Source: Chlamydia sp. 17-3921
GTDB taxonomy: Bacteria; Chlamydiota; Chlamydiia; Chlamydiales; Chlamydiaceae
Assembly (NCBI RefSeq): GCF_902705545.1
Contig: NZ_CACSHH010000012.1
Span: 1 to 55,263, forward strand
Reading direction: 5' to 3'
DNA length: 55,263 nucleotides
The position numbers and the translations under genes were made by a program. The notes under the pieces were generated by a model. That model was not told the origin of the DNA. It did not search any database and saw only the letters and a program-made list of their open reading frames with translations. Below, one piece after another: positions 17,171 through 27,028 of this stretch (position 1 is its first letter; every line of letters begins with the position of its first letter).

Positions 17171-19121
17171 AAAGCACTTAACCATTCTGGCATGTTCTTT
17201 ATTAGCTATTCTAGGATTAGCAATTTCCTCTCAAGCAGAGATTTTTTCTCTAGGATTTATTGCTAAGGCTGGTCCTGATGCCTTTGTCTTATTTGGACGT
17301 CGTGAATCTGGGAAACTCGTTAGAGTCTCGGAATTAAGTCAGAAAGATGTTTTAGAAAACTGGTCCGCTATTTCTGATTCTTCAGAGAAAATGACGACAG
17401 CTCAAGCAAATGCTTACATTAATAAATATGGAAATAGAGCTGCGTCCCTTACTAGCAAACTTTCCCGATTTGTTTCTCAACATATAGATTTAACAAGCTT
17501 TCGAGGGCTTGCCCTTTTTCTTTTTATAGTCGCAATTTTTAAAGCCATAACGTTATTTTTTCAACGTTTCCTTGCTCAAGTTGTATCTATTCGTGTGAGT
17601 AGAGATTTACGTCAAGATTACTTCAAGGCATTACAACGCCTTCCTATGACTTTTTTTCATTCTCATGACATGGGAAATTTGAGTAATCGTGTAATTAGCG
17701 ATTCTATATGCATAGCGCAAGCTGTAAATTCCCTAATGTTGAATTATATTCAAGCTCCAATCACATTGATATTAGCACTTGTAGTTTGTTTATCTATTTC
17801 TTGGAAATTTTCTTTACTTATTTGTATTGCTTTTCCGATTTTTATTTTACCGATCGTAATTATTGCCAGAAAAATCAAAATGTTAGCAAAACGTATTCAA
17901 AAACGTCAGGATAGTTTCTCTTCGGTTCTTCTAGATTTTCTTTCTGGAATTGTTACAGTTAAGATTTTTAATACTGAAAATTTTTCCTTTAAAAAATATT
18001 GCGAGCATAACAATCAAATTTCAGCTCTTGAAGAAAAAAGTGCTGCTTATGGTTTGCTTCCACGTCCTCTTCTTCATTCTATAGCATCGCTATTTTTTGC
18101 CTTTGTTATCATTGTTGGAATGTATCAGTTTGCAATTCCTGCTGAGGAGTTAATTGTTTTTTGTGGGCTTCTTTATCTTATTTATGATCCTATAAAGAAA
18201 TTTGGAGACGAAAACACTAACATCATGAAGGGATGCGCTTCTGCAGAACGGTTTTATGAAGTGTTTGATCATCCAGATCTTCAATCTGAAACTGAAAATA
18301 CTCAAGATTTTTTTGAACTGAAAACTTCTCTAGAATTTAGAAACGTTTCTTTTGGTTATTACAAAGATCAATGTGTAATAAAAAATTTAAGCTTCACTTT
18401 ATCACGAGGAGAGGCTATTGGTATTGTTGGTCCTACAGGGTCTGGTAAAACTACATTAACAAAACTGCTTCCTCGTCTTTATGAAACTCAGGGTGGTCAA
18501 ATCTTAATAGACTCCAAACCCATAACAAGCTATAGCAAGACTTCGTTAAGAGACCAGATGGCTTGTGTTTTACAATCCCCGTTTCTTTTCTATGATACCG
18601 TCTGGAATAATTTAACCTGTGGTCGTGATGTTTCTGAAGAAGAGGTATATGAAGCTTTACGCCAAGCTCACGCTTATGAATTTGTTGAAAAGCTTCCCCA
18701 AGGTGTGCACAGTTTACTCGAAGAATCTGGAAAAAATCTTTCTGGAGGCCAACAACAACGTCTTACAATAGCTCGAGCTCTATTAAAAAAATCTTCTATA
18801 TTGATTTTAGATGAAGCAACTTCATCTCTCGATGCTATTAGTGAAAACTACATCAAAGAAATTATAGGAGAACTTAAAGGTCGCTATACGCAGATTATTA
18901 TTGCTCATAAGTTATCGACTTTAGAATATGTCGACAGAATTCTTTATCTTGAAAACGGAGAAAAAATTGCCGAAGGAACAAGAGAAGAACTCTATCAAAC
19001 TTGTCCAGCATTTTTTAAAATGTGGGAATTATCAAGAGTTCGTAATTGGGGAAATGATTCTTCTACGGATTCCGAAGAGGTTATATTGCACTCTACAGAG
19101 CAGTCTGTTCTAAAATCATAG
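17136..19121 (+). CDS. msbA: MsbA-type ABC exporter (lipid transporter)
   Basis: A 661-residue half-transporter with a membrane domain (about 15-365) fused to an ATPase. The ATPase has Walker [10 protein letters not shown] (about 433), signature LSGGQQQR (535 on), Walker [13 protein letters not shown] and H-loop IIAHKLS. Between TM1 (about 18-34) and TM2 (about 124-142) lies an outside loop of about 85 residues, far longer than in E. coli MsbA. Likely role: flipping lipid A-core across the inner membrane. The start is inside accA (35-bp overlap, another frame), and TM1 requires it. The 3' end overlaps the convergent mqnB gene by 29 bp. The assignment as MsbA rather than another lipid exporter is by similarity. 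Confidence 0.88.
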
Positions 19122-19767
19122 GGCAATGCGTTACCGCTACTATTTCAAATAGATGAGTCATAAAAGTTTCTGCAAGTTTCGTAGCTAATTGAGGGCTCTG
19201 TTTTTTTATGAAATCATCTCGTCTTGGGATGGTATAATCTGAGATTATTTTTAACATGGATAATGGTTGTTGATATTGCTTCGCTAGAGACGCAATCATG
19301 TAACCTTCCATGTCTATTAGTTGAAATGTATTATGGAAACCTAAGGTATAAGGAGCCTCTGCGGTAACTAATGTATTACTGGGTAATGTTGTTCCGATTG
19401 TATTTAAGATAAGTGCGGGATCTTGTGTTAAACACTTTGGATCTGTTGAAGAAGATTTTCTCAAGCTCTTTATGAGAAAACATTTTTGAAGTGGTATGGA
19501 AGGGTTACAGGCTCCAGCAAAACCAATATTTAACCAAAGATCATAACTTGTTAAAGCTTGAGGATAGTTTTGTAAAGCACACATTACAGCAGCCTCTCCC
19601 CAAGAATTAAGAATACAAACATCCAAGAGGAATTGTTTTGATTCATATTGGTATAAGTTATTTCCCTCCTGTTTTTTAAAATAGAAATTTTGTAAAAGAG
19701 CTTTTGCTTCACAGAAATCTGCTATGAAACAAAACAGTTTAAGTTTCTCTTTGGTAAGAACCGACAT
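19093..19767 (-). CDS. mqnB: futalosine hydrolase, menaquinone biosynthesis
   Basis: A 224-residue protein of the nucleoside phosphorylase/hydrolase fold. Recognisable pieces are the N-terminal FCFIADFCEAKALL, the glycine turn IGFAGACNP and MEGYMIASLAKQ (the nucleoside-binding Met-Glu), with a catalytic Asp in ISDYTIPRRDD. It would release hypoxanthine from futalosine. It overlaps by 29 bp the end of the upstream gene, an MqnD homologue, and that linkage supports the assignment to the futalosine route to menaquinone over a purine-salvage role. It converges on the msbA-type gene with a 29-bp overlap. Confidence 0.8.
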   Translation of the reverse strand: MSVLTKEKLKLFCFIADFCEAKALLQNFYFKKQEGNNLYQYESKQFLLDVCILNSWGEAAVMCALQNYPQALTSYDLWLNIGFAGACNPSIPLQKCFLIKSLRKSSSTDPKCLTQDPALILNTIGTTLPSNTLVTAEAPYTLGFHNTFQLIDMEGYMIASLAKQYQQPLSMLKIISDYTIPRRDDFIKKQSPQLATKLAETFMTHLFEIVAVTHCPMILEQTAL

Positions 19768-20527
19768 TGTACTGCCACAGCATTTTTAAAGCTTTTTTCC
19801 CAGTTTTAGAAAGATGAAATGTTTCCTTGTTTACATAAGTTGTGATGAACTGACGGATAACTTGAATATCCTTGTTTTTTGAATATTCTAGTGCTTTTAA
19901 TGTCGCTGTTGTTGGGTCTTTTAATGAACAGAGAAGAGATTTTCGAAGAGCTGTAGTTAAATTATTTACTAGAGATTCTGGAATTTCTTTTGAAATAGCG
20001 ATACAGCCTAATGGAAGGGGAAATACAGTTTTTTGTTGCCAAAGTTGTCCAAAATCTGCTCGTAAGAATAATTGGGAATCATAGTTGAAGCGCTCCTCAT
20101 GAATAAGGACCCCTCCACACACTTCATTAGATATTATAGAAGCTAAGATTTGATCATAAGCCATAGGAATAAGTTTTGCTTTTGGATAGTAAAACTTACA
20201 AAGCAAATGGGCTGTTGTTGCTTCTCCAGGAGTTGCTATGGTTAGTAAAGGCGCTTCAGAATCTTTAGCAAGAAGTATGGGACCACAACCATAGCCTAAG
20301 GTATTTCCAACATCCATCAAATTGTAATAATCAGCCACAAAAGGAAAGAGAGATGCTGATATTTTAATAAGAGAGAAACGTCGTTCTAAAGCGAGCTGAT
20401 TCAAAGTTTGTATATCAGTGATTGTAATTTGATGAAGTATCGGAAAATCCTCGAGATTATTTAATAAAAACGATCGAAAAAGAAAAATATCGTTAGGACA
20501 GGGAGAAAAAGCGGCAGTAAGTATCAT
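19739..20527 (-). CDS. mqnD: 1,4-dihydroxy-6-naphthoate synthase MqnD
   Basis: A 262-residue member of the MqnA/MqnD periplasmic-binding-like fold. The N-terminal FSPCPNDIFLF and the segments ISASLFPFVADYYNL and GNTLGYGCGPILLA are typical of MqnD, whereas MqnA (chorismate dehydratase) starts differently. MqnD converts cyclic dehypoxanthinyl futalosine into 1,4-dihydroxy-6-naphthoate. The gene overlaps dnaQ by 4 bp upstream and mqnB by 29 bp downstream, forming one minus-strand transcript. Menaquinone is the electron acceptor needed by Na+-NQR elsewhere in this window. Older annotations may call it hypothetical. Confidence 0.85.
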   Translation of the reverse strand: MILTAAFSPCPNDIFLFRSFLLNNLEDFPILHQITITDIQTLNQLALERRFSLIKISASLFPFVADYYNLMDVGNTLGYGCGPILLAKDSEAPLLTIATPGEATTAHLLCKFYYPKAKLIPMAYDQILASIISNEVCGGVLIHEERFNYDSQLFLRADFGQLWQQKTVFPLPLGCIAISKEIPESLVNNLTTALRKSLLCSLKDPTTATLKALEYSKNKDIQVIRQFITTYVNKETFHLSKTGKKALKMLWQYNVGSYQRET

Positions 20528-21222
20528 ACAGGTTGGTTCAGCAAAGCAATTGCGGCTTTTATATCTTTATTTTCAGGTTTATCGAGAGCTCCTTGATTTT
20601 CGAGCCATGCTAAATAAGAGTTAGGGATTTCTGTAAGAGCTTTTCCTTTATATTTTCCAAAAGGCATTCTAAATATCTTAGGGTGACAACTTTCCTCTAA
20701 AAGAGATAGGATTTGTTCTGGCTGCAAGTCTCCAACTAATACTGTAAATACTTTGTACAGTATTATCACGTCGTCCAAAGCTCTATGAGCTTGATTTTCT
20801 GCAAAACCATAAACTTGGCGTAGATATTGAAGATTATGTTTAGGAAGGTCTGGTCGATATTTTTTTGCCCATTTCAAAGAATCTATAGAACGCAAAGATA
20901 GAGGTTCTAAAGAGTGCCTACGGCATTCTTTCCCTAGTAGGGGAAAGTCGAAACCATCATTATTGTGGGCAACGAGAATACTTGAATCACCACAAAATTC
21001 TTTAAATTTTCTAAAAGCTTCAGGAAAAGTTGGCGCAGAAGTTACCATTGATGTTGTAATACCGTGAATTTTTGATGCTTCCTCTGGTACAGGTATTTCT
21101 GGATTCACATAAGTTACGAAAGATTCTCTTGTAGAGCTATTATAAGCAGCGATTTCTATGACACGGTCTTTGTCTATTTGAGTTCCTGTAGTTTCTGTAT
21201 CATAAAAAATCAAAGCAGACAT
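20524..21222 (-). CDS. DnaQ-type 3'-5' exonuclease with C-terminal DUF3820 domain
   Basis: The ATG at 21222, behind AAAAAGG, gives 232 residues; the reading from 21264 adds 14. The DEDDh exonuclease motifs are complete: Exo I FYDTETTG, Exo II VAHNNDGFDFPLL and Exo III HRALDD. After about residue 170, a short domain with FRMPFGKYKGKALTEIP and SYLAWLENQGAL matches the DUF3820 type found behind some exonucleases. It may be a stand-alone proofreading or RNase T/ExoX-like enzyme. Chlamydia has another DnaQ-like gene for the polymerase, so this one probably works in repair or RNA/DNA trimming. It overlaps mqnD by 4 bp. Confidence 0.88.
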   Translation of the reverse strand: MSALIFYDTETTGTQIDKDRVIEIAAYNSSTRESFVTYVNPEIPVPEEASKIHGITTSMVTSAPTFPEAFRKFKEFCGDSSILVAHNNDGFDFPLLGKECRRHSLEPLSLRSIDSLKWAKKYRPDLPKHNLQYLRQVYGFAENQAHRALDDVIILYKVFTVLVGDLQPEQILSLLEESCHPKIFRMPFGKYKGKALTEIPNSYLAWLENQGALDKPENKDIKAAIALLNQPV

Positions 21223-21235
21223 AATTAAAACCTTT

Positions 21236-21712
21236 TTAACTTTCTGCAGCTTTTTCGCGAGCAAGACGTTTCATTTCATCAAGATTCAGATTTCCAGTAG
21301 AAATCAGCCCTATAGCGTGAACAAAGCTATCACAAACAATTTTTATTGTATCTATATAGATTCGCAATAGGGGGCCGCTCATTTCCTTGTTTAAGCAGGG
21401 AATTACTAATCTATAGAAAATTAACCCCTGCTCCTCATCCATACCAAATCCTGGAATATCAATATCGCGGTTTAAAAGATGAAGGAGTCTTGCAGTTGCT
21501 TCTTTATGAGTTTCAGAAAGCTGATAGGGAAAATAGCAAACAAGTTGGAGAACTTCGCCTTCACTTCGGATAACGAAGAAGACAGGGAGTTCGTGATCAT
21601 TGACCAAGATGTTAATATAAGTCAAACTACTAGACTTTTCAAAAAGTGGCTCTAGATTTGAGTCTCTCAGAAATTTTGTAAGATTATTTTGATTTAGCTC
21701 CCATGTTGTCAT
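21236..21712 (-). CDS. type III secretion chaperone Mcsc
   Basis: The ATG at 21712 follows GGAGAG at good spacing and gives 158 residues; a reading from 21727 adds five. It is an acidic soluble protein with the alpha/beta layout of a YbjN/CesT-like secretion chaperone: an N-terminal helix, a sheet (about 28-70) and C-terminal helices. It corresponds by context to the C. trachomatis chaperone Mcsc, which binds and stabilises the Inc proteins Cap1 and CT618. The gene lies immediately upstream of the DnaQ-type gene on the minus strand (13 bp gap). The assignment rests on remembered similarity and gene neighbourhood. Confidence 0.75.
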   Translation of the reverse strand: MTTWELNQNNLTKFLRDSNLEPLFEKSSSLTYINILVNDHELPVFFVIRSEGEVLQLVCYFPYQLSETHKEATARLLHLLNRDIDIPGFGMDEEQGLIFYRLVIPCLNKEMSGPLLRIYIDTIKIVCDSFVHAIGLISTGNLNLDEMKRLAREKAAES

Positions 21713-21777
21713 ATTGAAACTCTCCACTTGTCCGTCTTGGATATTGTAAACTTCTAAGGAATAAAGCTAAAAATCTA

Positions 21778-22260
21778 TTACTGTTTTATTTGAGATTTTT
21801 TCTGAAGTTTCTGGATAGCTTTATTTAGAAATTCTGAGGTTATAGAAGAAATTTTCTTCTCATCATTTTGAATTAACTCATTAATATTCGTGCCTGGAGG
21901 GAATTCTGAAAGTAAAGTGGTTTTTTCAGAATTTTCTGCAATTACAAGAATTTTATTAGCAACTTGAATTAGGTAAATGTTAGTTTTGGGAGTTAAAGAC
22001 CGCTTATCAAGAATTTTTATGATTGAAGAATAAGAACAGCCCTGACCTCGAGATTTAACAAATTTTTTAAATGTCCATGCACCAATCCCAAAAACTACAA
22101 GTAAAAAAGTTAAAGAGAGAAGCATTTTTATAATCTCTATTTTCATGTTTCCTACAGGAAACATTTCCTGAAAAGAAGAATGATCTTGAATCGCATCAGA
22201 TATTGCAAGATCGTCAGAGAGTTGGATTAGAAGAGTATAGAGTTTGTGAAACATATGCAC
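21778..22260 (-). CDS. FliO-like membrane protein
   Basis: A 160-residue protein with an N-terminal part of about 40 residues, one transmembrane helix (about 44-64), and then a soluble domain. Its pattern (IKILDKRSLTPKTNIYLIQVANKILVIAENSEKTTLLSEFP in outline) fits the FliO/MopB family: L-x-P-K-x-x-I-x-L-V-x-V followed by an LV/VI strand. FliO helps assemble the FliP-containing flagellar or type III export gate. Chlamydia has flagellar-type secretion homologues (FlhA, FliI, FliF) beside its injectisome, so a FliO-like factor makes sense. The match is by pattern only. A charged C-terminal tail follows, rich in Lys and Gln. Confidence 0.6.
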   Translation of the reverse strand: MHMFHKLYTLLIQLSDDLAISDAIQDHSSFQEMFPVGNMKIEIIKMLLSLTFLLVVFGIGAWTFKKFVKSRGQGCSYSSIIKILDKRSLTPKTNIYLIQVANKILVIAENSEKTTLLSEFPPGTNINELIQNDEKKISSITSEFLNKAIQKLQKKSQIKQ

Positions 22261-22545
22261 CTTTTGCCAATCTAAACAGTAGACACTGAGAGAAAATTTT
22301 TTTAATGAGAAACATCATTTTAATAGTGTCGTATAGGTTATTGAGTGATGATGCCTAGCCAAATTAAAGCGCAATATCGTATATTCTGCAAGATCATCTT
22401 ATAGGCTTTTAATAACGAAAAGAATTTGTAGTTTATATGAAATTATCTTTTAGCCATCCCTCAATGTATGTATAATTTGCTGACTTGAGAATTTTCTAAA
22501 AAAATTCGCATAACAAAGTTTTTATATAAGCAAGCCAGGAGTGTT

Positions 22546-23433
22546 ATGAAAAAGTTGTTGGTCACAGATATAGATGGTACTATAACAGATAAGGCTCATA
22601 GATTAGATCCTGATGTTATCGATACTTTAATTTCTTTGAGCAAGTCGGATTGGTCTCTATTTTTCCTTACAGGAAGATACTTTTCTTACGCAAGTCCACT
22701 TTTTAAAAAATTCCCTGTTCCTTATTTGCTGGGATGTCAAAACGGTGCTTCAGTATGGTCTTCGATATCTCAGACGTTTGTTTACTCTCAGAATTTAAAT
22801 CGAGATCTTCTTGCTGTTCTTCAAGAATCAGTCGCAGACTGTCCGGTGACTCTTTCTATAGAATCCGGAGCAAGTCATAATGATCATTACTACCGTTATT
22901 CTCCGACACTGGAATCGAAATTTCTATATAAAATGCTAGATCCTGTGTATTTCCCTACTTCTAATGAGCGTTCTATTTTGGTGGAAACTGAAAATCTTGA
23001 AAAGGAGTACCCATTTCCATCTTTTGCTGCAGCCAAAATTATTGGTGAGCGTTGTGTGGTAGAAGAAATTCAAAAAAAGTTAATTCAAAATAAAGATTTT
23101 ATTTCCAAAGTGAATTTAGCGTTAATGCGATGGCCTTTCGATTTTAATTACAGCATTCTGTTTTTTACAGATAAAAATGTTTCTAAAGGCCATGCGTTAG
23201 ACCGAGTTATTGAAATATTTTACAATGGTGAAAAACCTTTTGTTATGGCTTCTGGAGATGATAATAATGATATAGGCTTAATCTTACGGGGAGATTTTAG
23301 AATTGTTATGAAGTCTGCCCCAGAAGAACTTCATGGAATAGCAGATTTTCTTGCACCTCCAGCAGAAGAGAATGGAATTCTCTCTGCTTGGGAAGCGGGT
23401 GTTAACTATTTTAAAGGTTTGATGAATGTTTAG
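22546..23433 (+). CDS. HAD-family (Cof/SPP-type) phosphatase
   Basis: A 295-residue cytoplasmic hydrolase of the haloacid dehalogenase superfamily. Motif I is [10 protein letters not shown] (nucleophile D7, acid D9), motif II is the Thr in FFLTGR, and motif IV is [11 protein letters not shown]. The cap between motifs II and III is of the C2B type, as in sugar-phosphate phosphatases. The substrate is not predictable. A good ribosome site (CCAGGAG) precedes the ATG. The 3' end overlaps fabI, on the opposite strand, by 23 bp. The 285 bp upstream separate it from the divergent FliO-like gene and hold the promoters of both; I see no other gene there. Confidence 0.88.
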   Translation: MKKLLVTDIDGTITDKAHRLDPDVIDTLISLSKSDWSLFFLTGRYFSYASPLFKKFPVPYLLGCQNGASVWSSISQTFVYSQNLNRDLLAVLQESVADCPVTLSIESGASHNDHYYRYSPTLESKFLYKMLDPVYFPTSNERSILVETENLEKEYPFPSFAAAKIIGERCVVEEIQKKLIQNKDFISKVNLALMRWPFDFNYSILFFTDKNVSKGHALDRVIEIFYNGEKPFVMASGDDNNDIGLILRGDFRIVMKSAPEELHGIADFLAPPAEENGILSAWEAGVNYFKGLMNV

Positions 23434-24319
23434 GGAGCATTTCTGGTCCGATTCCCATAATGTTTGCTCCATGGTCGGCATATAAGGTTTCTCCAGTGAT
23501 AGCTGCAGCAAGAGGAGAAGCTAGAAATGCTGCGATTGAGCCTACTTGTTCTGCACTCATGGCTTCGGGAATAGGAGCCCAGTCTAAGTAATAAGATACC
23601 ATATTTTCTATAAAGCCGATAGCTTTTCCTGCTCTACTCGCTAGAGGGCCTGCGGAAATTGTGTTTACACGAATACCCCAACGACGACCAGCTTCCCAAG
23701 CCAGAATTTTTGTATCGCTCTCTAATGCAGCCTTTGCTGTACTCATACCACCTCCATAACCAGGAACCGCTCGCATTGAAGCCAAATAGGTAAGAGAAAT
23801 CGTGCAGCCTCTAGAGTTCATAATGGGGCCGAAGTGAGCTAAAAGACTCACAAAAGAATAACTGGAGGTACTAATGGCCGCAAGGTAGCCTTTCCTAGAA
23901 GTCTCTAAGAGAGGTTTTGAGATTTCCGGACTATTGGCTAAAGAGTGGACTAAAATGTCAATCTTTCCAAAATCTTTAGCAACGTTTTGTGCAACTTCTG
24001 ATACAGTGTAACCTGATATATCTTTGTAACGTTTATTTTCAGAGATCTCTTGAGGAACATCTTCAGGGGAGTCAAAACTTGCATCCATAGGATAAATTTT
24101 GACTATTTCTAAGAGTTGTCCATTAGAGAGCTTTCGAGATTCATCAAATTTTCCAAGCTCCCAAGAGTGAGAAAAAATTTTATAAATAGGGACCCAAGTC
24201 CCAACAATGATTGTTGCTCCAGCCTCTGCTAGCATTTTTGCAATTCCCCAACCATAGCCTTGATCATCTCCAACACCAGCAATAAATGCTATTTTCCCTT
24301 TTAGATCTATATTTAGCAT
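23411..24319 (-). CDS. fabI: enoyl-[acyl-carrier-protein] reductase FabI
   Basis: A 302-residue NADH-dependent enoyl-ACP reductase of the divergent SDR family. The cofactor motif near the N-terminus is [20 protein letters not shown]. The catalytic Tyr and Lys lie in TYLAS and [15 protein letters not shown], followed by the substrate loop [13 protein letters not shown]. About 40 extra residues between strands 2 and 3 (around 45-95) make it longer than E. coli FabI (262) and resemble the plant chloroplast type. It reduces the last double bond in each fatty acid elongation round. The upstream ~700 bp contain no intact gene. Confidence 0.95.
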   Translation of the reverse strand: MLNIDLKGKIAFIAGVGDDQGYGWGIAKMLAEAGATIIVGTWVPIYKIFSHSWELGKFDESRKLSNGQLLEIVKIYPMDASFDSPEDVPQEISENKRYKDISGYTVSEVAQNVAKDFGKIDILVHSLANSPEISKPLLETSRKGYLAAISTSSYSFVSLLAHFGPIMNSRGCTISLTYLASMRAVPGYGGGMSTAKAALESDTKILAWEAGRRWGIRVNTISAGPLASRAGKAIGFIENMVSYYLDWAPIPEAMSAEQVGSIAAFLASPLAAAITGETLYADHGANIMGIGPEMLPKHSSNL

Positions 24320-25023
24320 GCATTTACCTTCTTATTTTAAGCACAATGAAATGAGGTTAGCAGATTTTTTGATTATTAAGAAAACGTCTTTCTTGATCTC
24401 TTTATTAGAAAGAATATTTGATTTTTGTGCATAAAATGTTCTCATTTTTATAGCCTATTTGTTTTAAGTCAGTTGTCTTATTGAGAGAAAAGGAGATTTT
24501 TTTAAAATGCTTGAACTCTATATAATCAATCCTATTAGTGAGATAAATCAGTTTTTGAAAATAAGAAATTTTGATAGTAGATTTTCTATAATCAAAATGA
24601 TTCTAGGCAGTTCGATGTCAATACTTTTTTAACAAACATACTTATTGTCTTGGTAATGAAGTGTACTCTCTTTTAATAAGATGATTCTGCTATGCAAAAG
24701 ATTCGATTTAAATACAATTTTGCAAGGGTGTGTTAGATCTTTATTATCTCTAATGAAAATGAAACAATATTCCATGGAATATTACAGGTTACAAAGTAAT
24801 AAGATGTTGGGGGGTTAAGTCGAATAGAAATCTGGTGAAGGATTCGTGTAGAAAGTTTATTAGGATTCTGAAGAATAGCACTTTGGAGAAGATAAAAAAA
24901 CTAGTGAAATTCTAAGAATTTAAAAGCATGAAATGTTGAAGTTTAGAATCATAAGATTATACTTCCCAAGTTTTTTCTTTGGAATTTTTGAATTGTTCAA
25001 TAAAAATAAGGGGAGACTCAAAC
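24320..25023. other. 704-bp gap with no intact gene, possible decayed gene
   Basis: This very AT-rich stretch lies between fabI and the RluA-type synthase, both on the minus strand. It contains only short ORFs. One is 41 codons at 24507-24632, behind an AGGAG about 14 bases before its ATG. Another is 45 codons from about 24682, whose reading could continue in a neighbouring frame to about 24919 for a further ~45 codons. That pattern fits the remains of a decayed plus-strand gene. In C. trachomatis, as I recall, the secreted effector CteG (CT105) is encoded between these two neighbours, so the locus may be a lost or degraded effector gene. I cannot show homology. Confidence 0.4.
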
Positions 25024-25851
25024 CTAGTCTTTAAGTAAATGAGCTGCGCATATTCTCGGATCGCCAGTAGAAGAGGCCGTAGCATGTACAGTTTGTTTTG
25101 AAAAAGGAGAAACAAATTCTAAAGAGTGTGCATGCAAAAGGGGGCGAAAGATTTTTGCTGGTTGTTGTTTGGAGCCATAATCAATATCTCCTACTATAGG
25201 AAATCCTAGATGTTGCATGTGGAGTCGGATTTGATGTGTTCTTCCAGTGATTGGTTCACAAAGAATCAAGGTATAGTGTTTATAACGTTGTAGAATAGAC
25301 CATTTTGTGATGGTAAGTTTTCCTTCAGATTGTGAGGTTATTCCGAAAAGTATAGCACCACATCGTTTATGTCGGGGTGCTGTGAAGGTAGTTATTGTCC
25401 CAGATTCCTTTTTGGGACAACCAAAAACTAAAGCTAAGTATTGTTTACGAATTTTGTGTTTCTTGAACATCTCCATGAGTTGTTGTGCTGCAGAATGTGT
25501 TTTAGCAAACAAAAGACATCCTGTAGTATCTCGATCGAGTCTATGGACCATTTTCCATCCCAATGTTAGAGTGGTTTCCTCTGTTGTTAGGTATGGTGGT
25601 TTATCGTAAATACAACAAAGATCTTCTTCCCAGAGTAGGGTTGGAGGTTGCTGATCTTGAATTATAGAAAATGTAATGCAATCTCCCGATTGTACTTTGT
25701 ATGATTCAAAACGTTCTATTTTACCGTTGATACGACAGTGCTGATATCGAATGGAATTGAGCACTGTTTGCTTACTATAATTAGGTAATCGAGAGCGAAG
25801 AAAAGAAGATAATCTTGCATTGGTTTCTGCGTACCAAGTAAATTCACACAT
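25024..25851 (-). CDS. RluA/RluD-family pseudouridine synthase
   Basis: The ATG at 25851 gives 275 residues beginning MCEFTWYAETNARL; a reading from 26013 would overlap the divergent mutY start region and add 54 atypical residues. An S4-like N-terminal domain (about 10-65) is followed by the synthase core with the catalytic Asp in HRLDRDTTGCLLFAKT (motif II), KQYLALVFG, and the RTHQIRLHMQHLGFPIVGD motif. It converts uridines to pseudouridine in rRNA or tRNA; the target is not predictable. It is transcribed away from mutY, with 61 bp between the two starts. Confidence 0.9.
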   Translation of the reverse strand: MCEFTWYAETNARLSSFLRSRLPNYSKQTVLNSIRYQHCRINGKIERFESYKVQSGDCITFSIIQDQQPPTLLWEEDLCCIYDKPPYLTTEETTLTLGWKMVHRLDRDTTGCLLFAKTHSAAQQLMEMFKKHKIRKQYLALVFGCPKKESGTITTFTAPRHKRCGAILFGITSQSEGKLTITKWSILQRYKHYTLILCEPITGRTHQIRLHMQHLGFPIVGDIDYGSKQQPAKIFRPLLHAHSLEFVSPFSKQTVHATASSTGDPRICAAHLLKD

Positions 25852-25912
25852 AAATATTGTTGATAAATTTCTTAAAAATGAAAAACTTTTATAAATTTTA
25901 CAAAAACTCTGT

Positions 25913-27013
25913 ATGGTAAAGATAGCTTTTTTTGAACAAGAGAGGAATTTCCCTTCAGAAATATTAAAAGAATGGTTTAAAAAAAATAAACGGAGTTTTC
26001 CTTGGAGAAACAATCCTACACCCTATAGTGTATGGATTTCTGAAGTCATGCTTCAGCAAACTCGAGCCGAAGTTGTTGTACAATATTATCTCCGATGGAT
26101 GGAAAAATTTCCAACTATTCAATCTTTGGCAGAAGCTTCTGAAGAGGAAGTTATAAAAGCTTGGGAGGGACTTGGATATTACTCAAGAGCGCGTCATCTT
26201 TTAGAAGGAGCTCGATATGTCGTTCAAAATTTTAATGGAGAGATGCCAAATGATCCCGTCTCGTTGTCTCAGATTCGAGGAATAGGACCCTACACAACTC
26301 ATGCGATTCTAGCATTTGCTTTTAAGCAGCGTGCTGCAGCTGTTGATGGAAATGTTTTACGTGTGTTAAGTCGTATATTTGTTATCGAAAATTCTATAGA
26401 TCTTGAATCTACACGCATATGGATATCTCGAATTGCTCAAGCTATTCTTCCAAGTGAAGATCCCCAAATTGTTGCAGAAGCTTTGATTGAACTAGGAGCG
26501 TGTATTTGTAAGCGTTCTCCTCAGTGTTCTAGTTGCCCTATTCGTGAGTTTTGTGGTGCTTGGCAAGAGAATAAGCAAAAACAACTTCCAATCCGGCATG
26601 CTCGAAAAAAAATAGTTCCTCTTCGTCGCTTGGTAGCAATAGTCGTGTTTGAAAATAGTGTTGTCATAGAGCAACGACGTCCTAAAGAAATGATGGCGGG
26701 GTTATATGAATTTCCCTATATTGAAGTTGAGTCTATGAGCCCACTTTCAGAAATTAAAGAATTAATTGATAAGATGGAAGAGCGTATTGGTGCAAGCTTG
26801 ACTTTGATCAAAGAGCTTGAAGAACAGCAACAAGCGTTCACTCATTATAAAGCACGTTTAGTTCCAAAAATTTTTTTAGCAGCAACAAAACCTTTATGCG
26901 GATCTTTACATTTCTTAGATGATCTTGATTCGTTACCATTTTCTTCAGGGCATAAAAAAATAAAAACTTTGGTATTAGCACACTTATGTGGTGCTACAAC
27001 TAGATCAATATAA
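25913..27013 (+). CDS. mutY: A/G-specific adenine DNA glycosylase MutY
   Basis: A 366-residue base-excision repair enzyme that removes adenine mispaired with 8-oxoguanine. Catalytic Glu44 lies in SEVMLQQT and Asp145 in VDGNVLRV. The helix-hairpin-helix is at I121-RGIGPYTT. The iron-sulfur loop has C199, C205, C208 and C214, spaced C-x5-C-x2-C-x5-C, one residue shorter than the usual C-x6-C-x2-C-x5-C; C197 is a possible alternative ligand. The C-terminal MutT-like domain for 8-oxoG recognition is present (about 230-355). It heads a plus-strand unit with the MazG-type gene (15-bp gap) and 4.5S RNA. Confidence 0.95.
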   Translation: MVKIAFFEQERNFPSEILKEWFKKNKRSFPWRNNPTPYSVWISEVMLQQTRAEVVVQYYLRWMEKFPTIQSLAEASEEEVIKAWEGLGYYSRARHLLEGARYVVQNFNGEMPNDPVSLSQIRGIGPYTTHAILAFAFKQRAAAVDGNVLRVLSRIFVIENSIDLESTRIWISRIAQAILPSEDPQIVAEALIELGACICKRSPQCSSCPIREFCGAWQENKQKQLPIRHARKKIVPLRRLVAIVVFENSVVIEQRRPKEMMAGLYEFPYIEVESMSPLSEIKELIDKMEERIGASLTLIKELEEQQQAFTHYKARLVPKIFLAATKPLCGSLHFLDDLDSLPFSSGHKKIKTLVLAHLCGATTRSI

Positions 27014-27028
27014 AGAAGGTAATGCTTC

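Noticed and set aside
19739-20527. Call as MqnA (chorismate dehydratase)
   Set aside because: The N-terminal SPCPND motif and GYGCGPILLA fit MqnD, so MqnD is preferred.
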